A DNA stretch of 64,000 bases from CAXQZM01 sp965229645. Lineage in GTDB: Bacteria > Pseudomonadota > Alphaproteobacteria > UBA7985. Below are positions 8,363-16,817 of this stretch, piece by piece. Both the position numbers and the translations under genes were made by a program. The first letter of the stretch is position 1. Each line of letters opens with the position of its first letter. The stretch spans positions 310,001 through 374,000 of the forward strand of contig OZ245893.1 in NCBI GenBank assembly GCA_965229645.1, read 5' to 3'. The notes beneath the pieces were generated by a model, which worked only from the letters and a program-made list of their open reading frames with translations, was not told the DNA's origin and searched no databases.

Positions 8363-8730
8363 GAGTCTTGCCTTTGTGGTGCATGCGGCTCGACGAGTCA
8401 AACCTTCGCGTCTTTGGTATAAGACCTCTGCGAAAATGATCTGATCTAGGCCTGTATCGGGAACATAGTGGGATCAAAAAGGAATCGTCGAGTCCAGTTT
8501 TGCGGGTGGACGGGGGGCGGTTCGGGAGGGGGGCGGGTTTCCTCACTGTGGCGAGGTTGACACCTCAAGTGCTTGTATTTACTCATGTAATTAAAGAATC
8601 AGCACCTCTCGGCATCCGCAAAATGTCCCGCGCAGGGCAACCGCGGTCGCTCAGATTTTGCCCAAATCGGACGGCGCTGCGTGGCCCGAAGTCAGGTCTG
8701 ATCCGTCACTGGATAGGAAAGGTCCCTCTC
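8363..8730. promoter_or_regulatory. Intergenic region with a possible promoter for the 8731 gene
   Basis: No gene is supported in these 368 bp between divergent alaX and the membrane protein. A -35-like TTGACA (8557-8562) is followed by TTTACT (8578-8583) at 15 bp, a short spacing. The CAAGTGCTTG palindrome lies between them and could be an operator. AGGAAAGG at 8715-8722 is the ribosome-binding site for 8731. Confidence 0.35.
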
Positions 8731-9111
8731 ATGATCCAAACCACCTCTCGCCTTATTCTTGGGCTTGCCGCGCTGCTCATGGCGGCTTTGACAGTTCCTG
8801 CTTACGTCAGCCCCAGTTTCAATCCTGCCCTTGCAGCTTTGCCCGCAGAATTTCAGAGCCTTGGTTCGACAGCTGGATTGTTCTTAGGCCGACAGTTGAC
8901 CCTGATTTTGATTGCCTTGTACGCCGCTGCGGTTGGTGGACGTCTTCCTTTGCTGTTCGGGGGCTTTGCGATTGCGTTCTTGAACGGTCACGACGCGGTC
9001 CTGGCCGTGCTGTTTGACGGTAAGATGGCGGCGGCAGTCGCAGGCGCCGTCCTGGCTTTGGCGGGGATCGTCGTCCTGTTTCTTGCCAATCGCCTCCAAG
9101 ACAAGTCTTAG
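8731..9111 (+). CDS. Small four-helix membrane protein, unknown function
   Basis: I do not recognise a characterised family. The 126-residue product is very hydrophobic, with about four predicted transmembrane stretches near residues 5-25, 48-70, 73-90 and 98-120, and it ends in a short basic tail (ANRLQDKS). The layout resembles small DUF-type inner-membrane proteins of proteobacteria. The start ATG has a strong AGGAAAGG 8 nt upstream. It stands alone: rpiB follows 30 bp later on the same strand and could be cotranscribed. Confidence 0.7.
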   Translation: MIQTTSRLILGLAALLMAALTVPAYVSPSFNPALAALPAEFQSLGSTAGLFLGRQLTLILIALYAAAVGGRLPLLFGGFAIAFLNGHDAVLAVLFDGKMAAAVAGAVLALAGIVVLFLANRLQDKS

Positions 9112-9141
9112 GTGGGCTTAGCTGCGTAAGGGACTGCACCT

Positions 9142-9573
9142 ATGCCCGACCTATGGCTGGCCAATGACCACGCAGCTTTTCCGCTGAAGACGGCGCTGAT
9201 AGACTGGACGCATAGCTTTGGCTGGACCGTGCGCGACCTGGGCGCCAAGGCGGACGAACGGGCGGACTATCCCGATCAGGCGAACCGACTGGCGGTCGCT
9301 TACAACGGCCAGGGCGGCGATCTGGGGCTACTCATATGCGGATCGGGCATCGGCGTTTCCATAGCCGCCAATCGCCACCCGCACTTGCGCGCGGCCTTGT
9401 GTTGGGATGCGACCAGCGCGGCTTTGTGCCGCAGACACAACGACGCCAATGTGCTGTGCCTTGGCGCGCGATTGATTGGCGTTGAAACAGCCAAGGCCGC
9501 GCTGGAGGCGTTTTTGACGGTGTCTTTTGAAGGGGGGCGGCATCGGCAACGTGTCATGAAACTCGCGTCATGA
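9142..9573 (+). CDS. rpiB: Ribose-5-phosphate isomerase B
   Basis: RpiB interconverts ribose 5-phosphate and ribulose 5-phosphate; ribulose 5-phosphate is also the substrate of RibB encoded downstream. The motif ANDHAAFPLK near the N-terminus and LLICGSGIGVSIAANR with catalytic Cys66 are diagnostic, as is RHNDANVLCLGAR. Length is 143 aa. In many alphaproteobacteria rpiB is followed by glyA and then nrdR; here nrdR follows directly after 18 bp. Confidence 0.93.
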   Translation: MPDLWLANDHAAFPLKTALIDWTHSFGWTVRDLGAKADERADYPDQANRLAVAYNGQGGDLGLLICGSGIGVSIAANRHPHLRAALCWDATSAALCRRHNDANVLCLGARLIGVETAKAALEAFLTVSFEGGRHRQRVMKLAS

Positions 9574-9591
9574 AGCTAACAGGAGAGACCC

Positions 9592-10074
9592 ATGAGATGC
9601 CCATTTTGCGGTGAGTTGGATACGGCGGTAAAGGACTCTCGGCCGGGGGAGGATCATTCGGCCATTCGCCGTCGTCGTTCCTGCCGGACGTGCGAGGCGC
9701 GCTTCACCACTTTTGAACGCGTTCAACTCCGCGAGTTGACGGTCTTAAAAGACAATGGCTCTAAGGAACCCTTTGATCGCGAGAAAATCCTGCGATCCAT
9801 TACAACAGCGGCGCGCAAATTGAATATCCACCCCGATCAGCTGGAGGAAATTGTGAGCGCCCTCGTGCGCAAGTTTGAGCTGTCGGGAGACGCCGAAATT
9901 TCAACCCAGACCATCGGCGACCGTGTTTTGGACGCGCTGCTGCACCTGAACGAAGTCGCCTGCCTGCGCTTCGCCTCGGTCTATAAAAACTTCCAGGGCA
10001 TTCACGATTTTCAGATCTTCATTGGTCAGATGTCGAGAGGTGATGGACCGCGCACGCCCCCAGATGCTGAGTGA
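9592..10074 (+). CDS. nrdR: Transcriptional repressor NrdR
   Basis: NrdR senses ATP/dATP and represses ribonucleotide reductase genes by binding NrdR boxes. The N-terminal zinc ribbon has Cys3, Cys6, Cys31 and Cys34 (RCPFCGE and RSCRTCEARF). An ATP-cone domain follows (VLKDNGSKEPFDREKILRSI). Length is 160 aa, normal for the family. A ribosome-binding site (AGGAGAG) precedes the ATG. The gene leads into the riboflavin cluster and overlaps the ribD start. Confidence 0.95.
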   Translation: MRCPFCGELDTAVKDSRPGEDHSAIRRRRSCRTCEARFTTFERVQLRELTVLKDNGSKEPFDREKILRSITTAARKLNIHPDQLEEIVSALVRKFELSGDAEISTQTIGDRVLDALLHLNEVACLRFASVYKNFQGIHDFQIFIGQMSRGDGPRTPPDAE

Positions 10075-10993
10075 CGCCCAGGGTCTGGAACTCGCCCTGC
10101 GCAGGGCAAAGCGCGCGCTGGGTCGCACGGGCGACAATCCCGCCGTTGGATGTCTGATTCTAGGGGAAGCGGGCCAGACGCTCGGGCTCGCGGCTACCGC
10201 GGACGGCGGCAGGCCCCACGCTGAAATTGTTGCGCTGGGCCAGGCGGGCGCAGCGGCGCGCGGGGCCACGGCCTATGCGACCCTCGAACCCTGCGCGCAT
10301 CAGGGTCGATCGGGGCCGTGCTGCGAGGCTTTGGTGAGCGCGGGGGTGACCCGCCTTGTTATCGGCGCCTTAGACCAGAACCCTGAGGTGTCGGGGCGCG
10401 GGGCCGCGCATCTACGTGCGGCGGGGGTGGCGGTGGTCGAGGCCCGCGACGCAACGTGCGAGGCGCATCATGCGGGCTTCAATCGGCGGATGCGGGGCGG
10501 GGCGGGCAAGGTCATCCTTAAAATCGCCACCTCCTTAGACGGTGGCATGACCCGCAAAGGGGCCGAGACCCAGGTCAAGATTACCGGACCAGAAGTCCAA
10601 AGCCAGGTCCATGTGCTGCGCGCGCAGGCCGATGTTCTGATCACGGGCAAGGGAACCGTGCAAGTTGACCAGCCGCAACTGACCGTTCGGTTGCCAGGTT
10701 ACCAGGGACCGCAGCCCAAAGTCATCGTTTGGCGGCGCGGGCAGTCCTTGTCGGCCTTGTCCGCCAACACCATTTTGATCGAGGCGGGGCCCACGCTTGC
10801 GACCGCCTTGTTCGACCAAGTTGATGAGGTGCATTGGTATCGAAGTCCTGAACGCTTCGGTCGTGCGGCGGTACGCCCTGGATTTTTGCGCGCGGAGGCG
10901 TCGGCTTTTGCGCACGATCACCCCAACTTTACTTTGATGAGTCGGCGGGTCTATGGGGGCGACGTGCGAGAAATCTGGCGGAAAGGGCCGTAG
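10064..10993 (+). CDS. ribD: Bifunctional riboflavin deaminase/reductase RibD with a shortened reductase domain
   Basis: RibD deaminates and then reduces the first pyrimidine intermediate of riboflavin synthesis. The deaminase half shows HAEIVAL and the zinc-cysteine motif TLEPCAHQGRSGPCCEAL. The reductase half begins at ILKIATSLDGGMT and has the GKGTVQVDQPQLTVR motif. From PQPKVIVW it passes almost directly to ILIEAGPTLA, leaving out a stretch that is several tens of residues long in family members such as E. coli RibD (367 aa). The product here is 309 aa. Start choices are ATG 10043 and ATG 10064; I chose the latter because homology begins there, giving an 11-nt overlap with nrdR. Confidence 0.85.
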   Translation: MLSDAQGLELALRRAKRALGRTGDNPAVGCLILGEAGQTLGLAATADGGRPHAEIVALGQAGAAARGATAYATLEPCAHQGRSGPCCEALVSAGVTRLVIGALDQNPEVSGRGAAHLRAAGVAVVEARDATCEAHHAGFNRRMRGGAGKVILKIATSLDGGMTRKGAETQVKITGPEVQSQVHVLRAQADVLITGKGTVQVDQPQLTVRLPGYQGPQPKVIVWRRGQSLSALSANTILIEAGPTLATALFDQVDEVHWYRSPERFGRAAVRPGFLRAEASAFAHDHPNFTLMSRRVYGGDVREIWRKGP

Positions 10994-10997
10994 AGCC

Positions 10998-11603
10998 ATG
11001 TTTACTGGCTTAGTTGAGACCGTCGGGTATCTTGTGGCCCGCAAAGGCGAGGGCGAAGTCTTGTTCACCGTGGCGGCATCATGGGGCCCCGACACTTACG
11101 CCATGGGCGAGTCCATCGCCTGCGACGGGGCTTGCATGACCCTTGTCGAGTGGGGCCCGCATGCGCAAGGCTCGCAGTTTTCGTTCGTCGCAAGCGCGGA
11201 GTCGCTCGCGCTCACAACCTTAGGAGATTGGTTGCCAGGCCAAGCCGTTAATTTGGAGCGCGCCTTGAAATTCGGCGACTCCTTGGGCGGGCACCTGGTT
11301 TCGGGCCATATAGACGGACGGGCGCGCCTGGTGGCGCGAACCCAAGAAAATGAGTCCCTTAGGTTGCAGTTTGAGGTTGCCAAGGACTTTGCCGCCCTGA
11401 TCGCGCCCAAGGGGTCGGTGACGCTGAACGGGGTTAGCCTGACAACCAACGAGGTCGCAGGCGCGCGCTTTGGGGTCAACTTGGTGCCCCATACGATCGA
11501 TGCGACCAATTTAGGGACGCTCAATGTCGGGGACTCCGTGAATTTTGAGGTTGATACGCTTGCACGCTACGTGGCCCGCCAATTGCAAGTAAGGGAGGCC
11601 TAG
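10998..11603 (+). CDS. ribE: Riboflavin synthase alpha subunit
   Basis: Riboflavin synthase dismutates two molecules of 6,7-dimethyl-8-ribityllumazine to riboflavin. MFTGLVETVG is the invariant N-terminus, and the protein has the expected two lumazine-binding repeats; GGHLVSGHIDG and SVTLNGVSLTTN mark the second half. Length is 201 aa. The ATG follows the ribD stop by 4 bp. The gene sits between ribD and ribB in the standard alphaproteobacterial order. Confidence 0.95.
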   Translation: MFTGLVETVGYLVARKGEGEVLFTVAASWGPDTYAMGESIACDGACMTLVEWGPHAQGSQFSFVASAESLALTTLGDWLPGQAVNLERALKFGDSLGGHLVSGHIDGRARLVARTQENESLRLQFEVAKDFAALIAPKGSVTLNGVSLTTNEVAGARFGVNLVPHTIDATNLGTLNVGDSVNFEVDTLARYVARQLQVREA

Positions 11604-12755
11604 ATGGACGAGATCAGAGCCTTTGATATGGTCAAGGCTGACATCGGGGAAATCATCGAAGAAGCGCGCAATGGTCACATGTTCGTGCTGGTCGATGATG
11701 AGGACCGGGAAAATGAAGGCGATCTTGTCATCCCCGCGCAGATGGCGACTCCCGCCGCCATCAATTTCATGGCGACTTATGGCCGCGGCCTGATTTGCCT
11801 CGCGCTCAATCGCGAACGGGTCGAAACCCTCAACTTGCCGCTCATGGCCCAGCGCAATGAGAGCCGCCATAGTACCAATTTCACGGTGTCGATTGAGGCG
11901 CGCGAGGGCATCTCCACGGGGATTTCTGCCCCAGATCGGGCCTTGACCATCGCCACTGCCATCGATCAAACCAAGGGCGCGGCCGATCTGGTGTCGCCAG
12001 GGCATGTCTTTCCCCTGATGGCGCGCGACGGCGGCGCGTTGGAACGGACGGGTCATACAGAGGCCGCCGTCGATATAGCCCGTCTTGCGGGCCTCTACCC
12101 CGCCGGCGTGATCTGTGAGATTATGAACGACGACGGCACCATGGCGCGCCGCGATGATCTGGTCGGGTTCGCGCAGCGCCACGGCCTCAAGATCGGCACC
12201 ATCGCCGACTTGATCGCCTATCGTTTGCGCCACGATTCCTTTGTCGAAGTGGCGAAGGTGGACGCGACGTTCGTCTCGCGCGTTGGCGGCACCTTTCGTC
12301 GCCTGACCTATCGCAACACCCTGGACGGGGCCATGCACCATGCCCTGATCAAGGGGGAGATTCGCCCCGATCAGCCCACCCTTGTGCGGATGCACGCGCT
12401 CAGCATCGACCGCGATGTTCTCGGTCTCGCAGGAGATAAGATCTGGCGTCTGGTCGAGGCGCAAAAGATCATCGCCGCGGCGGGGCAGGGGGTGCTCGTG
12501 CTCATGAACCCCACCTCGGGCATGGGTTCCGAGCAGTTGGAGGGGGTCCAGCGGATTGCGGGGCATTCGCAAAGCGGGCGGAGCGAGGAGGGCGACCGAC
12601 TGCTCGCCTACGGCGTCGGCGCGCAAATTTTGCGCGATCTTGGCGTCAAGCAAATGCAGTTGCTCACCGACGCCCCGCGCGAACTCGCGGGCCTAACGGG
12701 CTATGGCCTAGAGGTGGTGAGTACCCAGCCCCTTAACCCCCATAAGGCTGAATAG
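11604..12755 (+). CDS. ribB: 3,4-dihydroxy-2-butanone-4-phosphate synthase with an inactive RibA-like C-terminal domain
   Basis: The N-terminal half makes 3,4-dihydroxy-2-butanone 4-phosphate from ribulose 5-phosphate. The acidic metal loop DDEDRENEGD is at residues 31-40, and RHSTNFTVSI and ERTGHTEAAVDIARLAG are the other signatures. The C-terminal half (about 205-383) aligns with GTP cyclohydrolase II but has none of the three zinc cysteines of active RibA (CLTGD...CDC). It is therefore probably not a cyclohydrolase, and a separate ribA should exist elsewhere in the genome. GGGAGG precedes the ATG, which directly follows the ribE stop. Confidence 0.9.
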   Translation: MDEIRAFDMVKADIGEIIEEARNGHMFVLVDDEDRENEGDLVIPAQMATPAAINFMATYGRGLICLALNRERVETLNLPLMAQRNESRHSTNFTVSIEAREGISTGISAPDRALTIATAIDQTKGAADLVSPGHVFPLMARDGGALERTGHTEAAVDIARLAGLYPAGVICEIMNDDGTMARRDDLVGFAQRHGLKIGTIADLIAYRLRHDSFVEVAKVDATFVSRVGGTFRRLTYRNTLDGAMHHALIKGEIRPDQPTLVRMHALSIDRDVLGLAGDKIWRLVEAQKIIAAAGQGVLVLMNPTSGMGSEQLEGVQRIAGHSQSGRSEEGDRLLAYGVGAQILRDLGVKQMQLLTDAPRELAGLTGYGLEVVSTQPLNPHKAE

Positions 12756-12759
12756 TCCC

Positions 12760-13203
12760 ATGTCCCTTAATTTCCTTCTGGTCGGTTCGCCCTACTATAG
12801 CCAAATCTACGAGGGCTTGCTGCGGGGTGCGAGCGCCGCGCTCGCAGAACGCAAGGTCCCATACGACATCGTTGAGGTTCCTGGTGCCTTGGAAATCCCC
12901 GCCGCGATCAAGATCGCTGCCACTGCGGATCTGCGGATGTACAATGGATTTGTGGCCCTGGGATGCGTGATTCGCGGGGAAACAACGCACTATGACTATG
13001 TATGCTCTGAGTCGGCCCATGGCTTGCATATGCTCATGATGACTCAGGGGCTTGCAATCGGGAATGGCATTTTGACCACCGAAACGCGCGACCAGGCCTG
13101 GGTCCGCGCCGACCCTGACCAGAAAAACAAGGGCCGCGACGCCGCGCTGGCAGCGTTGTCTCTGGCCGAGCTAAAAGATAAATTCGGCGGGCCGAGCCAA
13201 TAG
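12760..13203 (+). CDS. ribH: 6,7-dimethyl-8-ribityllumazine synthase
   Basis: Lumazine synthase condenses the RibB product with the pyrimidine from RibD. Motifs are VPGALEIPAAIK, GCVIRGETTHYDYV with the phosphate-binding region and catalytic His nearby, and GNGILTTETRDQAWVRA. Length is 147 aa. It lies 4 bp after ribB and completes the cluster of late riboflavin genes. Confidence 0.95.
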   Translation: MSLNFLLVGSPYYSQIYEGLLRGASAALAERKVPYDIVEVPGALEIPAAIKIAATADLRMYNGFVALGCVIRGETTHYDYVCSESAHGLHMLMMTQGLAIGNGILTTETRDQAWVRADPDQKNKGRDAALAALSLAELKDKFGGPSQ

Positions 13204-13232
13204 ATCGACCCAAATAGACCCGCTGCGAGACC

Positions 13233-13709
13233 ATGCCAGAAACTGCACCAGGGACCGTAAGGCCGCCCTTTGCCGCGCGCGTTCTGGCGGTGCAAGCGCT
13301 CTACCAGGCGTGGGCGCGGGGCGACGCACAGATCGCGCCCGTTGTCGCCGAATTTATCGGGGCTGCGCAGGCCGACCGGCTCCAAGGGATTGGCGCCAAG
13401 TCCTTTGATCAAAGCCTGTTCGCAGCGCTGGTAACGGCGGTGTTTGCGCACAGCGACTCATTGGACGATCTGATCCTGGGCGTCATGAGCGAGGCCTGGC
13501 AGATCGACCGTCTCGACCCAGTTTTGCTGGCCCTGTTGCGCGTTGCGGCCCATGAATTAGGGCAGGGTGAGGTCGCGGTCCCGCAGCGGCTGATCAGCCA
13601 GTACGTGCAAATCGCCGAGGGATTTTTTGACGGTAAGGAGCCAGGTTTGGTCAACGCCACGCTCGATACCCTGGCGCGCGCTTTGCATCCCGCTGCGTTT
13701 GATGGATGA
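13233..13709 (+). CDS. nusB: Transcription antitermination factor NusB
   Basis: NusB binds boxA RNA with S10 and prevents premature termination in rRNA operons. The all-alpha fold is recognisable from ARVLAVQALYQAWARGD at the N-terminus, SEAWQIDRLDPVLLALLRVAAHEL in the middle (the typical W.l.Rl..vd..iLR.a..El), and VNATLDTLAR at the end. Length is 158 aa. The ribH-nusB-thiL order is conserved. The thiL start overlaps its last 8 nt. Confidence 0.92.
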   Translation: MPETAPGTVRPPFAARVLAVQALYQAWARGDAQIAPVVAEFIGAAQADRLQGIGAKSFDQSLFAALVTAVFAHSDSLDDLILGVMSEAWQIDRLDPVLLALLRVAAHELGQGEVAVPQRLISQYVQIAEGFFDGKEPGLVNATLDTLARALHPAAFDG

Positions 13710-14598
13710 ATTTACCCTGATCGACGCAGTGTTCCGTCCCTTGGCCCCAGATCCCGCGGCCCAGGGCTTGCGCGACGATGGGGCGTGCCTGCCACCGCTG
13801 GGGACAGGGCAGGAATGGCGGGTTTCCACCGATACACTGGTCGAGGGCGTCCACTTTCGGGGTACCGTCGACGCCGCCGACTTGGCGTGGCGCGCGCTCG
13901 CGGTCAGTGTGTCGGATCTGATCGCGCAGCTCGCGACACCGCAGTTTTATTTGCTCAATCTTAGTCAAGGACACGAATTCGACACGGCCTCGTTCGGGCG
14001 CGGCTTGGCGCAGGCGCAGGCGGCCTTTGGCCTGAGCTTAATCGGTGGGGATACGACCCTGACACCAGGGCCGCTTACCCTGTCCTTGACGGTTTTGGGT
14101 CGGGGTCAGGCTGGGGACAATCCCCTGCGCGCCCAGGCGCGGGTCGGGCAGGGGGTCTATTTGCTGCTGGCCGATCCGCGCGGCTTGGGCGCGGCTCGGG
14201 CGGGGTTCTTGGGCGTTGACGGGTTTTCGCAGGCGTTTTTGCGGCCCGCCATTTGTCTTGATCATTTGGCCAGCCTCCAGGGTCAAGGGATCGCCGCCAT
14301 GGTCGATGTCAGCGACGGTCTGCTGCAAGACTTGGGCCATATCTGCGCCGCCTCGGGCGTGGGCGCGGTCGTTCATCTCGCGACCCTGCCTCTGGCCCTG
14401 CCCGATCAGGCGCCGCTCCCCCAACTAACCTGGGGCGAGGACTTCGCGCTGGTCTTTACCGCCGACGCGCCGCCGCCCGTGCCAGGCCTGATCCAGATCG
14501 GGCTTGTGCGCGCGGAACCAGGGGTCCAGCTGCTCGACGATCAGGGCCAGGAAATCCCCGTTCAGGCCCCTGGCTATCTGCACGGGCGCGGCCTATAG
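13702..14598 (+). CDS. thiL: Thiamine-monophosphate kinase ThiL
   Basis: ThiL phosphorylates thiamine monophosphate to the active diphosphate cofactor. Conserved features include LRDDGACL, STDTLVEGVHF, SLIGGDTTLTPG, DVSDGLLQDLGHI and GEDFALVF, which together form the ATP and Mg2+ site of the PurM/ThiL superfamily. Length is 298 aa. The start ATG at 13702 lies within the end of nusB, an overlap of 8 nt that suggests translational coupling. The motif normally read as SDLAAMGA is SDLIAQLATP here. Confidence 0.9.
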   Translation: MDEFTLIDAVFRPLAPDPAAQGLRDDGACLPPLGTGQEWRVSTDTLVEGVHFRGTVDAADLAWRALAVSVSDLIAQLATPQFYLLNLSQGHEFDTASFGRGLAQAQAAFGLSLIGGDTTLTPGPLTLSLTVLGRGQAGDNPLRAQARVGQGVYLLLADPRGLGAARAGFLGVDGFSQAFLRPAICLDHLASLQGQGIAAMVDVSDGLLQDLGHICAASGVGAVVHLATLPLALPDQAPLPQLTWGEDFALVFTADAPPPVPGLIQIGLVRAEPGVQLLDDQGQEIPVQAPGYLHGRGL

Positions 14599-14638
14599 CG
14601 CCGCGAACTTACCCCAAAAATAATTCCAGGAGACGGCT

Positions 14639-15163
14639 ATGGACATCAGCAAAATTTCGATGGGCAAGGACGCCCCCAGCGACATCAACGTCATTGTTGA
14701 GGTTCCAGGAAATGGCGAACCCGTAAAATACGAGATGGACAAAGACTCGGGCGCGCTGATGGTGGACCGGATCTTGTTCACCCCCATGTTCTACCCGTGC
14801 AACTACGGTTTCATGCCCCATACCTTGTCCGATGACGGCGACCCTGTCGATGTCCTGGTCGTGGGGCGTCACAAGTTGGCGCCAGGGTCCGTCATTCGCT
14901 GCCGCCCCGTTGGGGTGCTGCAAATGGAAGACGACGGCGGCCAAGACGAAAAAATCGTCGCGGTCCCGCACGAAAAAATCGACCCGCAATACAGCCATAT
15001 CCAATCCTATACCGATTTGCCGCAGAACCTGACCGCGCAAATTCAGCACTTCTTCGAACACTATAAGGACCTAGAACCTGGCAAGTGGGTCAAAGTCGCG
15101 GGCTGGGGCGACGAAAACCGCGCCAAGCAGCTGATCCAAGAGGCGATTGATCGAGCGGCTTAA
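14639..15163 (+). CDS. ppa: Inorganic pyrophosphatase (family I)
   Basis: This cytoplasmic enzyme hydrolyses pyrophosphate and pulls biosynthetic reactions forward. Diagnostic motifs are VIVEVPGNGEPVKYEMDK, PMFYPCNYGFMPHT and DGDPVDVLV, whose Asp residues hold the Mg2+ ions. Length is 174 aa. A good ribosome-binding site (AGGAGA) lies 6-7 nt before the ATG. Confidence 0.96.
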   Translation: MDISKISMGKDAPSDINVIVEVPGNGEPVKYEMDKDSGALMVDRILFTPMFYPCNYGFMPHTLSDDGDPVDVLVVGRHKLAPGSVIRCRPVGVLQMEDDGGQDEKIVAVPHEKIDPQYSHIQSYTDLPQNLTAQIQHFFEHYKDLEPGKWVKVAGWGDENRAKQLIQEAIDRAA

Positions 15164-15200
15164 GGCCCGTCGCATTTGTTTTGAGGTGGCTGAGCGGCTC

Positions 15201-15403
15201 TAATACCAGCGGCGACTGAAAATGACTCCTTTGTTCGCTGGTATAAGGGCCGCGACTGCGGCCCCCGTAGCGGCCCCGAGATGAGCTAAGAAAGCGCCTC
15301 GGGGTATAAGCGAAGGCCCCGTCGGAGGCGAAACGCGAAGCGTTTCTGCCGTGAGACACAAAACGGCCAAAAAAGTGTCAACTTTTTTCGCCGTTGGTAT
15401 AAT
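15201..15403 (+). repeat. Dispersed 200-bp TIR element, copy 2 (forward)
   Basis: This copy is nearly identical to the one at 828-1028 across the central palindromes, with the same orientation. The left end reads TAATACCAGCGGCGA and the right end CGCCGTTGGTATAAT. Immediately after it comes GCCAGCGGCGATT (15404-15416), another partial terminal-repeat sequence. The element separates ppa from the liv operon. Confidence 0.85.
15375..15403 (+). promoter_or_regulatory. Outward promoter in the right end of element copy 2, facing livK
   Basis: GTGTCA (15375-15380), 17 bp, then a perfect TATAAT (15398-15403) preceded by TG form a strong sigma70-like extended -10 promoter. It points toward livK, 174 bp downstream. 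This is the best match to consensus among the element copies. Confidence 0.6.
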
Positions 15404-15518
15404 GCCAGCGGCGATTGATCCCGAGAATCTGTTCGGGCGCTGAGAATTGGCTGGGGAATCCCTTCCGCAGTTGCGCCATGGTCTGACGGCCCTGAGGTTG
15501 GTGACGCAAAGATCGGAG

Positions 15519-15548
15519 TTGACTTGGGCGGCCTCTCTCGGCTTTACT
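15519..15548 (+). promoter_or_regulatory. Candidate livK promoter
   Basis: TTGACT (15519-15524), an 18-bp spacer and TTTACT (15543-15548) lie about 30 bp before the livK ATG. A strong AAGAGGAG ribosome-binding site follows at about 15560-15567. This may be the native promoter of the transporter, with the element promoter upstream adding to it. Confidence 0.4.
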
Positions 15549-15576
15549 TGGACGGCTAACAAGAGGAGATAAATTC

Positions 15577-16773
15577 ATGGTACGTAAAATTTGTGCAAGG
15601 GTTGCCTTGGTTGCCAGTGCAACGGTAATGATTGCGGTGTCGGGCTTTGCCCAGGACGTGGTGAAGATTGGCGCGATCGCGCCGAAGACGGGTCCGCTGG
15701 CGGGCGGGGCCGTGGTGACGCAGTGGCCCAATGTCGAGTTGTGGGCAACGCAGGTCAACGAGAGCGGAGGGTTGCAGGTCGGGGATCAGCAGTTGCTGGT
15801 TGAGGTCATTGAGTACGACGATCAAACCAACCCCAGCGAACACATCAAACTTGCCCAGCGGATGGCAACGCAAGACCAAGTTGATTTTGTCGTCGCGCCC
15901 TATGGGACTGGGTTCAACATTGCGGCGGCGCCGATCTACGGCCAGTATGGTTACCCCGTCATCGCTGTCTCGGCGATCACGGATCGGGTTGAGGAGTTGA
16001 CGACGCAGTTCCCCAACCTGTTTTTCACCCTCGGCAACACCACCGCTTTTGTCGCGGGGGTTCGAGATATTTTGATCGAACAGCGCGATGCGGGGGCCAT
16101 CAACAACCAAATCGCCATGGTCAACGTCGCCGATGCCTTCGGGATTGAGCTTGCCGACCGGGCGCGCGAGTTGTTCGTCGAAGCAGGGTTTGAGTTGGTC
16201 TATGATCGTTCTTACCCCCTGGGCACGCCCGATTTGTCGCCCGTGATGCGCGGGGCGGCGGCGACGGAGGCCGATAGCTTTGTCGCCTGGTCCTATCCCC
16301 CCGATACATTCGGATTGGCCGAACAAGCCATCATCGAAGACCTCGACGTCAGCATCTACTATTCGGCGGTGGCGACCACCTTCCCAGCCTTTCAGGCGGC
16401 CTACGGCGATAGCATTAACAATGTCCTCGGGGCGGGAGGGACCAATGTCGATGACCCCCTGATCGCAGCCTATCGCCAAGCCCATGAAGAGGTCACGGGC
16501 GAAGTGGCGGACTATTGGGCGTCGGCCAACACTTACGCCTCGCTCCAGATCTTGCAACAGGCGATCGAAGGGGCAGGAACGCTCGACCGCGATCAAGTCT
16601 CGGCCTATATCAAAGCCAACTCCTTTGACACGGTTATGGGGACTTTGACGTTTGAGGGCAACAATTCCGCGACCTTTTGGTCCGTGGGTCAGTGGCAGGA
16701 TGGGGTGTTTCGCGGTGTGAAGGGCTCCAACGTTTCAGGCGCCGTGCCCGTCCGTCTCAAAGACGGTTGGTAG
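15577..16773 (+). CDS. Periplasmic substrate-binding protein of a LIV/aromatic-type ABC importer
   Basis: This protein should capture the substrate in the periplasm and deliver it to the LivHMGF transporter encoded next. A signal peptide is evident (basic start, hydrophobic 8-22, cleavage near GFAQD). The mature protein begins VVKIGAIAPKTGPLAGGAV, typical of Leu/Ile/Val-binding proteins (periplasmic binding fold type I). Length is 398 aa. The family includes binders of branched-chain amino acids, amides, urea and aromatic acids. The neighbouring aldehyde and alcohol dehydrogenases hint at an aromatic compound, but the ligand is not readable from sequence. A terminator-like hairpin follows the gene. 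Confidence 0.85.
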   Translation: MVRKICARVALVASATVMIAVSGFAQDVVKIGAIAPKTGPLAGGAVVTQWPNVELWATQVNESGGLQVGDQQLLVEVIEYDDQTNPSEHIKLAQRMATQDQVDFVVAPYGTGFNIAAAPIYGQYGYPVIAVSAITDRVEELTTQFPNLFFTLGNTTAFVAGVRDILIEQRDAGAINNQIAMVNVADAFGIELADRARELFVEAGFELVYDRSYPLGTPDLSPVMRGAAATEADSFVAWSYPPDTFGLAEQAIIEDLDVSIYYSAVATTFPAFQAAYGDSINNVLGAGGTNVDDPLIAAYRQAHEEVTGEVADYWASANTYASLQILQQAIEGAGTLDRDQVSAYIKANSFDTVMGTLTFEGNNSATFWSVGQWQDGVFRGVKGSNVSGAVPVRLKDGW

Positions 16774-16817
16774 GGCGGCACGAACGATTTTGTTCGGCGC
16801 ACTTGGCCCCTGGGCCT

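Noticed and set aside
8557..8592. A MerR/SoxR-type operator around CAAGTGCTTG
   Set aside because: The palindrome is short, the -35/-10 spacing is not the lengthened 19-20 bp typical of that family, and no regulator gene is adjacent.
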